Shown here one piece after another: positions 8,463 to 17,096 of a stretch of DNA of 64,000 nt. Source of the stretch: HKCCE3408 sp039183205. Lineage in GTDB: Bacteria; Pseudomonadota; Alphaproteobacteria; Rhodobacterales; Rhodobacteraceae. The stretch covers positions 1 through 64,000 of the forward strand of contig JBCDBR010000008.1 in the NCBI GenBank assembly GCA_039183205.1, written 5' to 3'. Numbering within the stretch: position 1 is the stretch's first letter; every line of letters begins with the position of its first letter. Both the position numbers and the translations under genes were made by a program. Below the pieces are notes generated by a model. The model was not told the DNA's origin and made no database searches. It saw only the letters and a list, made by a program, of their open reading frames with translations.

Positions 8463-8827
8463 ACCACCAATTTCGCCAAAAGGCGCCACCATTGATCCGA
8501 AAATGACACCCCCCGTCGCGGACAACGCGGCCGGGGCGTGCGCCTGAGCTTGCCAGGCTCCGAAAGCACCGGCCGAGCCATGGCGCATCCCCCGGAGAGA
8601 TTTCGCACCAACAAAACCCCCTGGCCCGTTGCTCGACCCCAGCCAGCGGCAATCTCAGCGCAGCAGTGCTTGCATCGAGCGATATGACCGGCGGGTCCGC
8701 TGTCCGCGGCGACGGCCAACATGTTCGGTCCGTCTCAAGACCGCCCGATAGGATGCGCCGCCCCCGACAAACGCATCGCGTATTGCCGGTCACAAACCGC
8801 GGACACCATGATGACCGTTCGGGTCGG
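8463..8827. other. Gene-free stretch
   Basis: 365 bases between the hairpin after DUF1772 and the 3' end of the aldolase gene. Open frames exist on both strands, but none has a recognisable family, a ribosome-binding site or protein-like composition. No repeat, tRNA or element end is visible. It may be decayed coding DNA. Confidence 0.4.
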
Positions 8828-9595
8828 TTAACCCTTGCCGTGTCGCATCGCGGACAAGATCTGCTGCGATCCCGCGGCCATTAACCTGGCATCAGACGAA
8901 ACCGTGACAAATCGATAGCCCAAATCGATGCGACGTAGCGCCGATTCTGGGGTTCCATTGTGAATGCCGGCGACTTTACCGTGCGCTGTGGCCGTGGCTG
9001 CGATCACTTCGATCGCCTCTGCGACCACTGGGTCGACGTCGTCGAGCGTAGGTTGACAGCCGAGCGCTAGCGAAAGATCAGAGGGCCCGACATAGACGCC
9101 ATCGAGCCCTGGAGTGGTTAGGATCGCCTCCAGATTGTCCAATCCCGCGCGCGTCTCGATCATGGCAAAGACGACAATCGTATCATTGGCATGATCGGGA
9201 TAATCCGCGCCGCCGTATAGCAAACCGCGAATTGGACCGAAGCTGCGCGCCCCAAGCGGCGGATAGCGGGTGTAAGCGACAAGCTTCTCTGCATCCTCGC
9301 GCGTATTGATCATCGGGCAAATGACACCATAAGCACCGGCGTCGAGAATTTTCATAAGCTGTGCGGGATCGAGCCACGGCACACGCGCAATCGGCACTGT
9401 CCGCGTCGACGAGATGGCGGTCAGCATCGTGACAGCGGCCTGATAATCCACAACGCCGTGTTGGGTATCGACGGTTAACGCATCCCAGCCTTGATGGGCC
9501 ATCGTTTCTGTCGCAAAGCCGCTGGGCACGGCGAGCCATCCATTTACCACCGTGCCCCCGGCCGCCCAAATCTCTCGCAACCTATTTGGCCGCAT
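8828..9595 (-). CDS. HpcH/HpaI family aldolase/citrate lyase-fold enzyme
   Basis: A 255-residue class II, metal-dependent pyruvate aldolase-like enzyme (HpaI/RhmA/GarL group) that reversibly splits 2-keto-3-deoxy acids into pyruvate and an aldehyde. Visible signs are the DTQHGVVDY segment with the general-base His near residue 43, the metal ligand in FAMIETRAGLDNLEAI (Glu) and GVYVGPSDLSLALG (Asp). The ATG at 9595 is preceded by AGGAG. It is the last gene after the sugar ABC transporter (122-bp gap, same strand), which suggests it handles a sugar-acid breakdown product; that link is inferred. The true substrate is not fixed by sequence. Confidence 0.9.
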   Translation of the reverse strand: MRPNRLREIWAAGGTVVNGWLAVPSGFATETMAHQGWDALTVDTQHGVVDYQAAVTMLTAISSTRTVPIARVPWLDPAQLMKILDAGAYGVICPMINTREDAEKLVAYTRYPPLGARSFGPIRGLLYGGADYPDHANDTIVVFAMIETRAGLDNLEAILTTPGLDGVYVGPSDLSLALGCQPTLDDVDPVVAEAIEVIAATATAHGKVAGIHNGTPESALRRIDLGYRFVTVSSDARLMAAGSQQILSAMRHGKG

Positions 9596-9717
9596 CTGTG
9601 TCCACTCCTGCTCGTTCCGCTGGCGCATTATCGGTGAATGGCGCGGGACAGAAAAGACCGGTATGTGCCGGTTCGTTGCAACGCCGCCCCCGCGCCTGGC
9701 AGGAAAACCGCGATCGA

Positions 9718-10458
9718 TTAGTTGGGCGTTTTGCCCAGAATGATCATGCCCAACAGATCGTCCTCCGTCACATCAGCTGTATTGACGGTTCCGACGAGCT
9801 TTCCGTTTTTCATCACACTGGCGCGGTCACAAAGTTCCATGACCTGGTGGACGTCATGATCTATCAAAAAGATGCCGATGCCCTCGGCCTTCAACTGATC
9901 AATCAATTCAGCAACCATCTGCGTCTCGTGCGGGCCCAAAGCGGCCGTTGGCTCGTCCATGATCAAGATGCGCGCATTGAAGTAGACCGCACGCGCGATT
10001 GCCACCGATTGCCGCTGACCGCCCGACAAGGCCGAGACCGGCGCGTTGAATTTCTGAAAATTTGGGTTGAGCCGGCCCATGATCTTACGGGTCTCCGCCT
10101 CCATCGCGTCATCATCGACAAGCCCCAGCGGCGTTGTCAATTCGCGCCCTAGAAACAGATTGGCCGCCGCATCCAGGTTATCTGCCAAGGCAAGCGTTTG
10201 GTAAATCGTCTCGACGTTATAGGCGCGCGCATCGCGGGGATTGGCAATCGTGGCGCGTCCTCCATCGATGTAAATCTCGCCGCCATCAGGTGTGTAAGCC
10301 CCCGATAGCATCTTAATCAGTGTGGATTTGCCCGCGCCATTATGGCCAAGGAGCCCAACAACCTCGCCGGGATAAAGATCGACACTGACATCATCAACCG
10401 CGCGCACCCCGCCGAACGAGATCGACATATTGCGCATTTCAACAAGTGGCTGTGTCAT
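9718..10458 (-). CDS. Sugar ABC transporter ATP-binding protein, single ABC domain
   Basis: A 246-residue ATPase that powers sugar import. The Walker A motif GLLGHNGAGKSTLIK is at residues ~33-47, the signature ALSGGQRQSVAIA near 145 and Walker B ARILIMDEPTAALG near 165. Canonical XylG/RbsA/AraG proteins have two fused ABC domains of ~500 residues; this one has only one, like FrcA, so it must homodimerise. It lies one base after the permease stop, in the xylF-xylH-ATPase operon. The divergent ROK repressor and nearby xylA support xylose as substrate, but other pentoses are possible. Confidence 0.92.
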   Translation of the reverse strand: MTQPLVEMRNMSISFGGVRAVDDVSVDLYPGEVVGLLGHNGAGKSTLIKMLSGAYTPDGGEIYIDGGRATIANPRDARAYNVETIYQTLALADNLDAAANLFLGRELTTPLGLVDDDAMEAETRKIMGRLNPNFQKFNAPVSALSGGQRQSVAIARAVYFNARILIMDEPTAALGPHETQMVAELIDQLKAEGIGIFLIDHDVHQVMELCDRASVMKNGKLVGTVNTADVTEDDLLGMIILGKTPN

Positions 10459-10459
10459 C

Positions 10460-11755
10460 TCAACGCGCCCCCAGCCGTTTCCGGTAGATTGTATCGAGCA
10501 AAACCGCCAAGACCAAAACCACGCCGACGACGATGTTCTGATAGGGCGTTGGCATCCCGACCATCGCCATTCCAGATTGCAGGCTTTGCATGATCAGCGC
10601 GCCCAAGATCGCGCCGTAGATCGTGCCGGCCCCGCCAGCAAGCGCCGTCCCGCCGATCACCGCTGCTGCGATCACGCGCAACTCATCAAGCGTGCCGATG
10701 TCGTTGGTATGATTGGCCAGCCGGGCCGAGGCGACAACGGCTGAGAGCGCACAGAGAACACCCATCAAAGCAAAAATTTTGACCGTCAGCAGGCGCGTGT
10801 TGATCCCGGAAAGCTCAGCCGCATCGGGGTTGCCACCGGTCGCGAATATATACCTGCCCAACCGTGTCCGCCGCGCAATGAGCGTCATCAGGATGGCAAC
10901 AGCTATGAGGATAAAAACCGAAATCGGCAGACCATAGGCTTGGGTGAAGCCTTCGGGCATGATCTCACCGCGGGCCTCGAACATCCGTTCGAGCCGGCGT
11001 TCGGGGATCATGTAGGAATTAAGGATACCGATAAAGCCGAGGATGACGCCAACGGCGACCAACGACAGGGTCGTTTCGGCCCAAACAGGTTTCACGTCAA
11101 AGCCATGGCGCAGCTTTGCGCGCCGCCCGGCCCACATCGCCCAGACAGCGGCAGCCGCCAAAACGGCCCCGACGATCCAAGACAGCGTGGGGCCTAGCGT
11201 GCCATTGGTGCCGCCAAAGACCAGAAAGGTTGAATCGAGCGGGCCGATAGTGGCGCCATTGGTCAAAAACCACGCGACGTTTCGCCAAACCAGGAACCCG
11301 CCCAAAGTCACGATGAAGGCCGGGATTGCCAAATACCCAATCAGCCAGCCCTGAAACCCGCCGATCGCGGCGCCCGCGACAAGGCCAACCAAGACGGTGA
11401 TGATCCATGTCGCGGGATGATTGAGACCAAAACCCAGCATTTCAGGCAGGATTTCTGTTTGCGTCATCGCCATGATGGCCGAACAAGTCGCCAAGAGCGC
11501 GCCCACCGACAGGTCGATATGGCGGTTGACGATGACAAAGACCATCCCACACGCCATGATTGCAACCGACACTGTTTGGATGGTGAGGTTAAAGATATTG
11601 CGCGGCGTCAGAAACCGGCCCTCGGTGACGAAATCAAACCCGATGCACAAAATCACAAAGGCGCCCAGCATGCCCAAAAGGCGCGTATCGAGACCTAATT
11701 TCTGAAGAAAGGTCTTGTCCACGGCAGGTGGGGACAAGGTATTGGTATCGGTCAT
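10460..11755 (-). CDS. xylH: Sugar (xylose-type) ABC transporter permease
   Basis: A 431-residue inner-membrane permease of the BPD_transp_2/XylH group with ten or more hydrophobic helices. The C-terminal half contains the conserved cytoplasmic loop GRYIFATGGNPDAAELSGIN (EAA-like, residues ~300-320) and the family's GGTALAGGAGTIYGAILGAL segment. The length of ~430 is the long XylH type rather than the ~330-residue RbsC type, because of an inserted periplasmic/TM segment around residues 200-270. It follows the binding-protein gene after a strong hairpin and is followed after one base by the ATPase. The symbol is given by family resemblance and context with xylA. Confidence 0.88.
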   Translation of the reverse strand: MTDTNTLSPPAVDKTFLQKLGLDTRLLGMLGAFVILCIGFDFVTEGRFLTPRNIFNLTIQTVSVAIMACGMVFVIVNRHIDLSVGALLATCSAIMAMTQTEILPEMLGFGLNHPATWIITVLVGLVAGAAIGGFQGWLIGYLAIPAFIVTLGGFLVWRNVAWFLTNGATIGPLDSTFLVFGGTNGTLGPTLSWIVGAVLAAAAVWAMWAGRRAKLRHGFDVKPVWAETTLSLVAVGVILGFIGILNSYMIPERRLERMFEARGEIMPEGFTQAYGLPISVFILIAVAILMTLIARRTRLGRYIFATGGNPDAAELSGINTRLLTVKIFALMGVLCALSAVVASARLANHTNDIGTLDELRVIAAAVIGGTALAGGAGTIYGAILGALIMQSLQSGMAMVGMPTPYQNIVVGVVLVLAVLLDTIYRKRLGAR

Positions 11756-11787
11756 GACCAGCTCCGGCGATCCGTTCTGATAGCAAA

Positions 11788-11818
11788 GGCGCCCCCGCCG
11801 CCGCGCGAAGGGGGCGCC
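11788..11818 (-). terminator. Intercistronic hairpin between xylF and xylH
   Basis: A perfect 9-bp G/C stem (GGCGCCCCC / GGGGGCGCC, 13-base loop) is flanked by a further CTGATA/TATCAG pairing. Hairpins after binding-protein genes commonly stabilise the upstream message and partly terminate transcription, which would give more XylF than permease. Confidence 0.65.
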
Positions 11819-11850
11819 GTTATCAGCCTAGCACTGATTAGTGGCCTCGT

Positions 11851-12879
11851 TCAGCTACACGGCGCTGGACCGTCAGTGACACCTTGGCAAAGCGCATCGA
11901 GTTCGATCCAGCCGGCATCCACGACGACCGAAAGGTTGTCCGCCGTGATCGGAACCGGCGTCAGGAACATCGATGTCATTGTGACCCCGCCAGGCGACGT
12001 CCAGGAGACCGAACCGTCGATCCCCGACATGTCGGCGCCGCCCGCTAGCGCGACTGCGGTCTCAGCCGCCGCGCGGCCCAGATCGCGGGCGTCTTTCCAG
12101 ACAGAGACGGTCTGGGTGCCCAGCGCGACGCGGTTCAGCGCAGCGTGATCGCCATCCTGGCCAGACACGGGAATGCCGTCCATGCCTTGCGCGGCAAGTG
12201 CTGCCACCACGCCACCGGCGGTGCCGTCATTGGATGCCACGACGGCGTCCACGTCGTTATCAACAGCCGTTAGGATCTGTTCCATATTGCGCTGCGCATT
12301 GGCGGGAAGCCAGCCATCGGTATAGGCCTCACCGACGATGGTGATGGCCCCGCTACCAACGGCTTCGGCCAGCACTTCATCCTGCCCGCCGCGTAGAAAA
12401 TCCGCATTCGGGTCGGTGGGCGAGCCCATGATCATGACGTAATTGCCTTCCGGCTGCGCGGCAAAGACCTCACGCGCTTGCATGCGGCCAACCTCGATAT
12501 TGTCGAACGTCAGGTAGAAGGCGCGATCGTCTTCGATCAGGCGGTCATAGGCAATAACCGGAATACCTTCATCTGCGGCCAGTTGCACCGCAGGCCCGAT
12601 CGCCGCCGCGTCCTGAGCTAAGATTATCAAAGCATCCACGCCTTGCGCGATCAGACTTTCGACATCTGACAACTGACGGGCCGAAGACGATTGGGCATCG
12701 GCCGAGAGGTATCCCGCACCAGCGGCCTCAAGCGCTGCAACCATCGCCGCTTCGTCCGTCTGCCAGCGTTCCTCTTGGAAATTCGACCAGCTCACGCCGA
12801 CCGTGATATCCTGCGCGACGGCCGCTGCGGTGGCCATTAAGGACACCGTTCCGGCCGCAAATAGGGTTTTGATATACAT
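11851..12879 (-). CDS. xylF: D-xylose-type ABC transporter substrate-binding protein
   Basis: A 342-residue periplasmic binding protein of the Peripla_BP_4 sugar family. It has a Sec signal peptide at residues 1-24 (MYIKTLFAAGTVSLMATAAAVAQ, cut after AVAQ). The mature start DITVGVSWSNFQEERWQTDE matches the XylF N-terminus, and KxxADAQ-like and VIAYDRLI segments lie in the hinge region. The start at 12879 has a strong GGGAGGA site; an upstream in-frame start is rejected because it precedes the signal peptide. It heads the operon and is divergent from the ROK repressor. Confidence 0.92.
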   Translation of the reverse strand: MYIKTLFAAGTVSLMATAAAVAQDITVGVSWSNFQEERWQTDEAAMVAALEAAGAGYLSADAQSSSARQLSDVESLIAQGVDALIILAQDAAAIGPAVQLAADEGIPVIAYDRLIEDDRAFYLTFDNIEVGRMQAREVFAAQPEGNYVMIMGSPTDPNADFLRGGQDEVLAEAVGSGAITIVGEAYTDGWLPANAQRNMEQILTAVDNDVDAVVASNDGTAGGVVAALAAQGMDGIPVSGQDGDHAALNRVALGTQTVSVWKDARDLGRAAAETAVALAGGADMSGIDGSVSWTSPGGVTMTSMFLTPVPITADNLSVVVDAGWIELDALCQGVTDGPAPCS

Positions 12880-13082
12880 GAAGTCCTCCCAGTGTTGTCG
12901 CGCAGCCCCACATGATCTCCGGCATCGAAGCATACGCTCAGCCGATCTCTAGCATATTTTTTTCGCATCACAAATTAAATAAGATTGACCTGCGGGACAG
13001 AATGCTCAAATTCGAAGGCGAACCTGGTTTGCGTTGCATTCTGCGGCTTGAATGCGACGGCACGTGGGAGATTTGCTGCCTG
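12880..13082. promoter_or_regulatory. Divergent promoter region xylF / ROK repressor
   Basis: A 203-bp divergent region with an A/T-rich core at 12951-12991. On the minus strand, TTATTTAATTTG weakly resembles the arm of the palindrome in front of the xylA unit (18606-18630). It is a plausible place for ROK repressor binding and for both promoters. Confidence 0.45.
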
Positions 13083-14273
13083 ATGCAGGATCAAAGGGAT
13101 AGCGGCCGACAGCAAGTGTTCGATACTATTCGGTCCGCCGGCCGGATCGCGCGAATCGACATTGCCCGCCGGACGACCATCAGCCCGGCAACGGTCACCG
13201 CGATCACCTCCGAACTTCTGGGCGCCGGCCTGATCGAGGAACGTCACCCCGACACACCCGCCAGCGCGGCAAAGCGCGGCCGTCCGCGCATTGCGCTATC
13301 GGTCTGCGGCGATGCCTTTTTGATTGCCGGCATGAAAGTCGCCGACCGTCAAATCTCTGTCGTTTTGCTGGATTTCGTCGGTGAAACGGTCGGCGAATAC
13401 TTCCGGCCAATCACCGACGGCCAGATGTCGCCCAGCGCTTTGGCCGCGTTGATCCAGGACGTGCTGCAGTCTGCCTGTGTCGAGGCGGGGCGCAGCATGG
13501 GCAAAGTTGCCGGCTTGGGTCTCGGCCTAGCCGGTCTGATCGATGCTCCGCGCAACTTTGTGTATTGGTCCCCGACGCTGAATGCGCGCAACGTGGAACT
13601 CGGCGCCATTTTGGAGGCGAGGATGCCCATGCCCGTGTTCCTCGACAATGACGCCAATTTGGTTGCAAAGGCCGAACAACATTTTGGCGAAAGCCAAGGC
13701 GAGACCGATTTTGTGGTGGTCACAATCGAACAAGGCGTCGGTATGGGCATCGTGATTGATAACAAAATCTATCGCGGTGACCGTGGATGCGGCGCGGAAT
13801 TAGGCCATACGAAAGTGCAGATCGATGGCGCGATGTGCCGCTGCGGACAGCGCGGCTGTCTTGAGGCCTATGTCGGCGATTATGCGCTCCTGCGTGAGGC
13901 TGCTGTTCACGGCGCGGGCTTGCCGCAAAACGATTTGGCTGCGCTTTATGCCCGCGCGCAGGACGGCGACGCCACGGCGCGCAGCATCTTTGAGCGCGCC
14001 GGTCGGATGCTCGCTATGGGGTTGGTCAATGTGATCAACGTTTTCGATCCACGTCTGGTCATCTTGTCGGGCGAACAGATGTCATTAGACTTTCTCGATG
14101 GCTACCAGATCCTTGAACAAATCAAAGATAACGTGGTGCAGGTCGATGCCCCCCTGCCCGAAATTCGGGTGCATAAATGGGGCGATCTGATGTGGGCCAA
14201 AGGCGCGGCAGCCTACGCCATCGAGGCGGTCTCGGCGCTTAAAATCCGGGCCTTGTCGCGTGACGCGGCTTAA
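13083..14273 (+). CDS. xylR: ROK family transcriptional regulator (XylR-like)
   Basis: A 396-residue ROK repressor. The N-terminal winged HTH is at residues ~8-65 (ARIDIARRTTISPATVTAIT); the ROK sugar-binding domain follows, with DNDANLVAKAE and the zinc motif CRCGQRGCLEAY (CxCGxxGCxE) near residue 250. The hexokinase-type DxGxT phosphate loop at the start of the domain is lost (MKVADRQIS), as usual for regulators rather than kinases. The ATG at 13083 matches the family; upstream in-frame codons are rejected. It is divergent from xylF and near xylA, the classic XylR position, and its 3' end overlaps the CRTAC1 gene by 14 bases. Confidence 0.88.
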   Translation: MQDQRDSGRQQVFDTIRSAGRIARIDIARRTTISPATVTAITSELLGAGLIEERHPDTPASAAKRGRPRIALSVCGDAFLIAGMKVADRQISVVLLDFVGETVGEYFRPITDGQMSPSALAALIQDVLQSACVEAGRSMGKVAGLGLGLAGLIDAPRNFVYWSPTLNARNVELGAILEARMPMPVFLDNDANLVAKAEQHFGESQGETDFVVVTIEQGVGMGIVIDNKIYRGDRGCGAELGHTKVQIDGAMCRCGQRGCLEAYVGDYALLREAAVHGAGLPQNDLAALYARAQDGDATARSIFERAGRMLAMGLVNVINVFDPRLVILSGEQMSLDFLDGYQILEQIKDNVVQVDAPLPEIRVHKWGDLMWAKGAAAYAIEAVSALKIRALSRDAA

Positions 14274-15771
14274 AGCGGCAGCGCTGTCGCTCTGTCTCGC
14301 AGCACCGGCGATGGCGCAGCCGACCTTCGCGCCGCGGCCCGTTGAACGGCATGTTTACGACGGCGGGTGGGAGCATTTTGTCGGCGGCGGTTTGGCCGCC
14401 TTCGACTGCAACGGAGACGGTTTGCCCGAATTGGCAGCGGCCGGCGGGGCCAATCCGGTGCAGCTCTTTGTCAATATAAGCGCGCCGGTTCTGCAATTTG
14501 AACCGCAAGACAGCGCGCTTGGTCTAACGGGCGTGACCGGGCTTTACCCAATCGACATCGACAGTGATGCAATTTTGGACATCGTTTTGCTTCGGGTCGG
14601 GCAGAACTTGGTTTTTCGCGGTCTCGGAGAGTGCCAATTCGAACCCTTCGACGGGCTGGATTTACCCGATGATGACAGCTGGACCACGGCATTTTCCGCC
14701 ACTTGGGAGGACGATCAAACCCTGCCCACCCTCGCTTTTGGCAATTATGTCGATCGCGGCCATCCCAATGGCCCGTTTGGGACATGTGCGGCCAACGGAC
14801 TTTACCGCCCTGACGGTGACCAATACGGGCCGCCGCAGCTGTTGGAGCCAGGATATTGCGCGCTCTCGATGCTGTTTTCCGATTGGGGCCGGCAGGGGCG
14901 TGCCGATTTGCGCGTCTCAAACGACCGCCATTATTACGTGCGCGACGGCGCGGAACAGCTTTGGGCGATGACCGACACCCCTCGGCTTTACACCGAGACC
15001 GACGGTTGGACGCGCCACCAGCTTTGGGGCATGGGCATCGCGTCGCGAGATCTCGACAGTGATGGCTTGCCGGAACTTTACCTCACATCGATGGGCGATC
15101 AGCGCTTGCAAACGCTCGCCCCATCAGCCGACGGGCCGACCTATCTCGATGCGCCCTACGACCAAGGCGCAACGGCGCATAGACCCTATACCGGCGGCGA
15201 TGGGCGACCCTCGACAGGTTGGCATCCTGCCTTCGGCGATGTTGACCTTGACGGATTGACCGATCTCTTCGTGACCAAAGGCAATGTCGAACAAATGCCG
15301 GGCAGCGCGATGGCGGACCCAAACAACCTCTTGATGGGCGCGGCCGATGGGCGGTTCTCAGAGGCCGGATTGGAAGCTGGGATCGCCACGATGGAACGGA
15401 GCCGCGGCGCGGTTTTGGCCGATCTCAACGGCGATGGGCTACTCGATATCGCCGTGGTCAATCGCGGAGCACCAATGGAGCTTTTTGAAAACGTCACTGA
15501 GACGTCGGGCGCCTGGCTGACGGTCGACCTGCGCCAACCGGCACCCAATGTCTTTGCCATCGGCGCGATTGTGGAAGTGCACGCCGACGGGCGAACCTGG
15601 ACGCAAGAACACACAATCGGCGGCGGACATGCGGGCGGCACGGCGCTCCCGCTGCATTTTGGCCTCGGCGCGGTCGAGGTTGTGGACATTCGGGTGCATT
15701 GGCCGGGCGGAACCGTCGATCGATGGACGGAGATCGCCCCGAACCAACATATCGTCCTGGAGCCGCGTTAA
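14260..15771 (+). CDS. CRTAC1 family secreted protein (FG-GAP/VCBS repeats plus ASPIC/UnbV domain)
   Basis: A 503-residue secreted protein with a signal peptide (residues 1-20, ending APAMAQ). Five calcium-loop repeats of the FG-GAP/VCBS beta-propeller type are visible as DxDxDG variants: DCNGDGLPE, DIDSDAILD, DLDSDGLPE, DVDLDGLTD, DLNGDGLLD. The C-terminal ~90 residues form an ASPIC/UnbV domain ending in RVHWPGGTVDRW. About twelve tryptophans are spread through it. It overlaps the end of the ROK gene by 14 bases, so it is probably co-expressed with the repressor, and its stop overlaps the convergent di-heme protein by 4 bases. The function of bacterial CRTAC1 proteins is unknown; a link to the neighbouring MauG-like enzyme is proposed under findings. 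Confidence 0.88.
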   Translation: MTRLKAAALSLCLAAPAMAQPTFAPRPVERHVYDGGWEHFVGGGLAAFDCNGDGLPELAAAGGANPVQLFVNISAPVLQFEPQDSALGLTGVTGLYPIDIDSDAILDIVLLRVGQNLVFRGLGECQFEPFDGLDLPDDDSWTTAFSATWEDDQTLPTLAFGNYVDRGHPNGPFGTCAANGLYRPDGDQYGPPQLLEPGYCALSMLFSDWGRQGRADLRVSNDRHYYVRDGAEQLWAMTDTPRLYTETDGWTRHQLWGMGIASRDLDSDGLPELYLTSMGDQRLQTLAPSADGPTYLDAPYDQGATAHRPYTGGDGRPSTGWHPAFGDVDLDGLTDLFVTKGNVEQMPGSAMADPNNLLMGAADGRFSEAGLEAGIATMERSRGAVLADLNGDGLLDIAVVNRGAPMELFENVTETSGAWLTVDLRQPAPNVFAIGAIVEVHADGRTWTQEHTIGGGHAGGTALPLHFGLGAVEVVDIRVHWPGGTVDRWTEIAPNQHIVLEPR

Positions 15772-17081
15772 CGATCGATCGGCAATCCGCTGGGCACCGC
15801 GTCGGGGATGCCGTAACGACCCTCAAGCGAAGTGCTGTCGGTCAAAGCGTGCAAGAACGCAATCAAATCGGATATCTCAGCCGGCGTGAGCTCTGTCGGG
15901 CGCAATTGATTGGCCGCGGCAATGGCCGAAAGCTCTTCTGGATTATCCAAGATCCGCCAGTCTTCCGCATCGGCGAGATCTGGTAGAATAACCTGGTCTC
16001 GATTAAACGCATAAAGCGCCGCCACCGGGTCCAAGTGATGATCGATCACGGCCGCAAGCGTCGGATAGGCCCCGGAATGGCCGTAAGGCGCGGAATGGGC
16101 CACATTGCGTAAGGACGGCGTCCGAAAGGCATAGGCATCCGCGGGATCGCCGGTAACCCGCATGCGTCCGACATCACGCGCGTGATCCTCGAACCGTTCC
16201 GCCTTACCCGGGCCAAGCTGCGGCATGGCAATCGCGTAAAACCGGTGATCTGTTTGGAATTGCCCGCTGTGACACGCCGAACATCCTGCTTCGCCGTAAA
16301 ACAAGTTCATCCCGCGCATGGCAGGATCGGAAAGATCGGCCTCGCCGCGCAAATATCGGTCAAACGGGCTGTCGTCTGCGCGCCATTCAGCGGCGATGAA
16401 TTCGGCCAATAGATCGGAAATATCGGTAAAGGCGACGCGGTGCCCCGGCCCATAGATGGCATCGAAATGGGCGCGATAACCGACATTGGCATCGACACGC
16501 GCGGCGATCTGGTCCCAGGCCCCGCCCTCAAGCGAGAGATGCCCCAGACGCACCGATTGCGCGATCGGGTTTTCGGAATAATGCCCTGCCATTTCATCGG
16601 CCGACAGGACCGGAAACATTGCCTGCGCCGACAAGACCGACGCGAAGCCCTCCGCCATGGCCGCCCCAAGAGGCGTGCGGATACCCGACGCCAAGCTTGG
16701 GTCCGCCTCTAGGCGCCCGTCATGGAACATAACTTCAAATTCGCGCGCGCCGAGATTGAAAAGTGTCGGAGAATGTCGCGGAATGCGCTGCTCCGGCGGG
16801 TTTTCGGGATCAACGCGACGCTCTGGCCCCAGGCCAATGCCGCCATCGCCCAGCCCCAAGGACAGCCCATCGGATGTGGCAAACCGTGGATGATGGCATG
16901 TGGCGCACGCGACCATTTGGTTGCCCGACAAGATCGGATCGTAAAAAAGCAATTGGCCAAGCGCCGCCCGGGCCGGGTCGACCGGTGCGAATGCGGCAAG
17001 ATCAATGTCTAGGCGCGGCTCCGCCAATACGGGCAATGGCAGGACCAACAGGGCGAGCCATCTTGCCGCGCGCCGACGCAT
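15768..17081 (-). CDS. Di-heme cytochrome c peroxidase / MauG-like protein
   Basis: A 437-residue periplasmic di-heme protein. A signal peptide (residues 1-20, ending PVLAE) is followed by two c-heme sites, CATCH at residues 59-63 and CSACH at 267-271, and a C-terminal FRTPSLRNVAHSAPYGHSGA motif typical of the bacterial CcP/MauG superfamily. Members either reduce hydrogen peroxide or, like MauG and MbnH, oxidise tryptophans in a partner protein. It starts 15 bases after the xylA stop with a GGCAGG site, so it is in the xylA operon. The second-heme sixth ligand (Met in peroxidases, Tyr in MauG) cannot be fixed without alignment. Confidence 0.9.
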   Translation of the reverse strand: MRRRAARWLALLVLPLPVLAEPRLDIDLAAFAPVDPARAALGQLLFYDPILSGNQMVACATCHHPRFATSDGLSLGLGDGGIGLGPERRVDPENPPEQRIPRHSPTLFNLGAREFEVMFHDGRLEADPSLASGIRTPLGAAMAEGFASVLSAQAMFPVLSADEMAGHYSENPIAQSVRLGHLSLEGGAWDQIAARVDANVGYRAHFDAIYGPGHRVAFTDISDLLAEFIAAEWRADDSPFDRYLRGEADLSDPAMRGMNLFYGEAGCSACHSGQFQTDHRFYAIAMPQLGPGKAERFEDHARDVGRMRVTGDPADAYAFRTPSLRNVAHSAPYGHSGAYPTLAAVIDHHLDPVAALYAFNRDQVILPDLADAEDWRILDNPEELSAIAAANQLRPTELTPAEISDLIAFLHALTDSTSLEGRYGIPDAVPSGLPIDR

Positions 17082-17096
17082 TATGTTGCCTGCCCG

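Noticed and set aside
7912..8793. 293-codon minus-strand frame over DUF1772 and the following gap
   Set aside because: It overlaps a real membrane-protein gene and shows low-complexity, Arg/Cys/His-rich translation with no ribosome-binding site.
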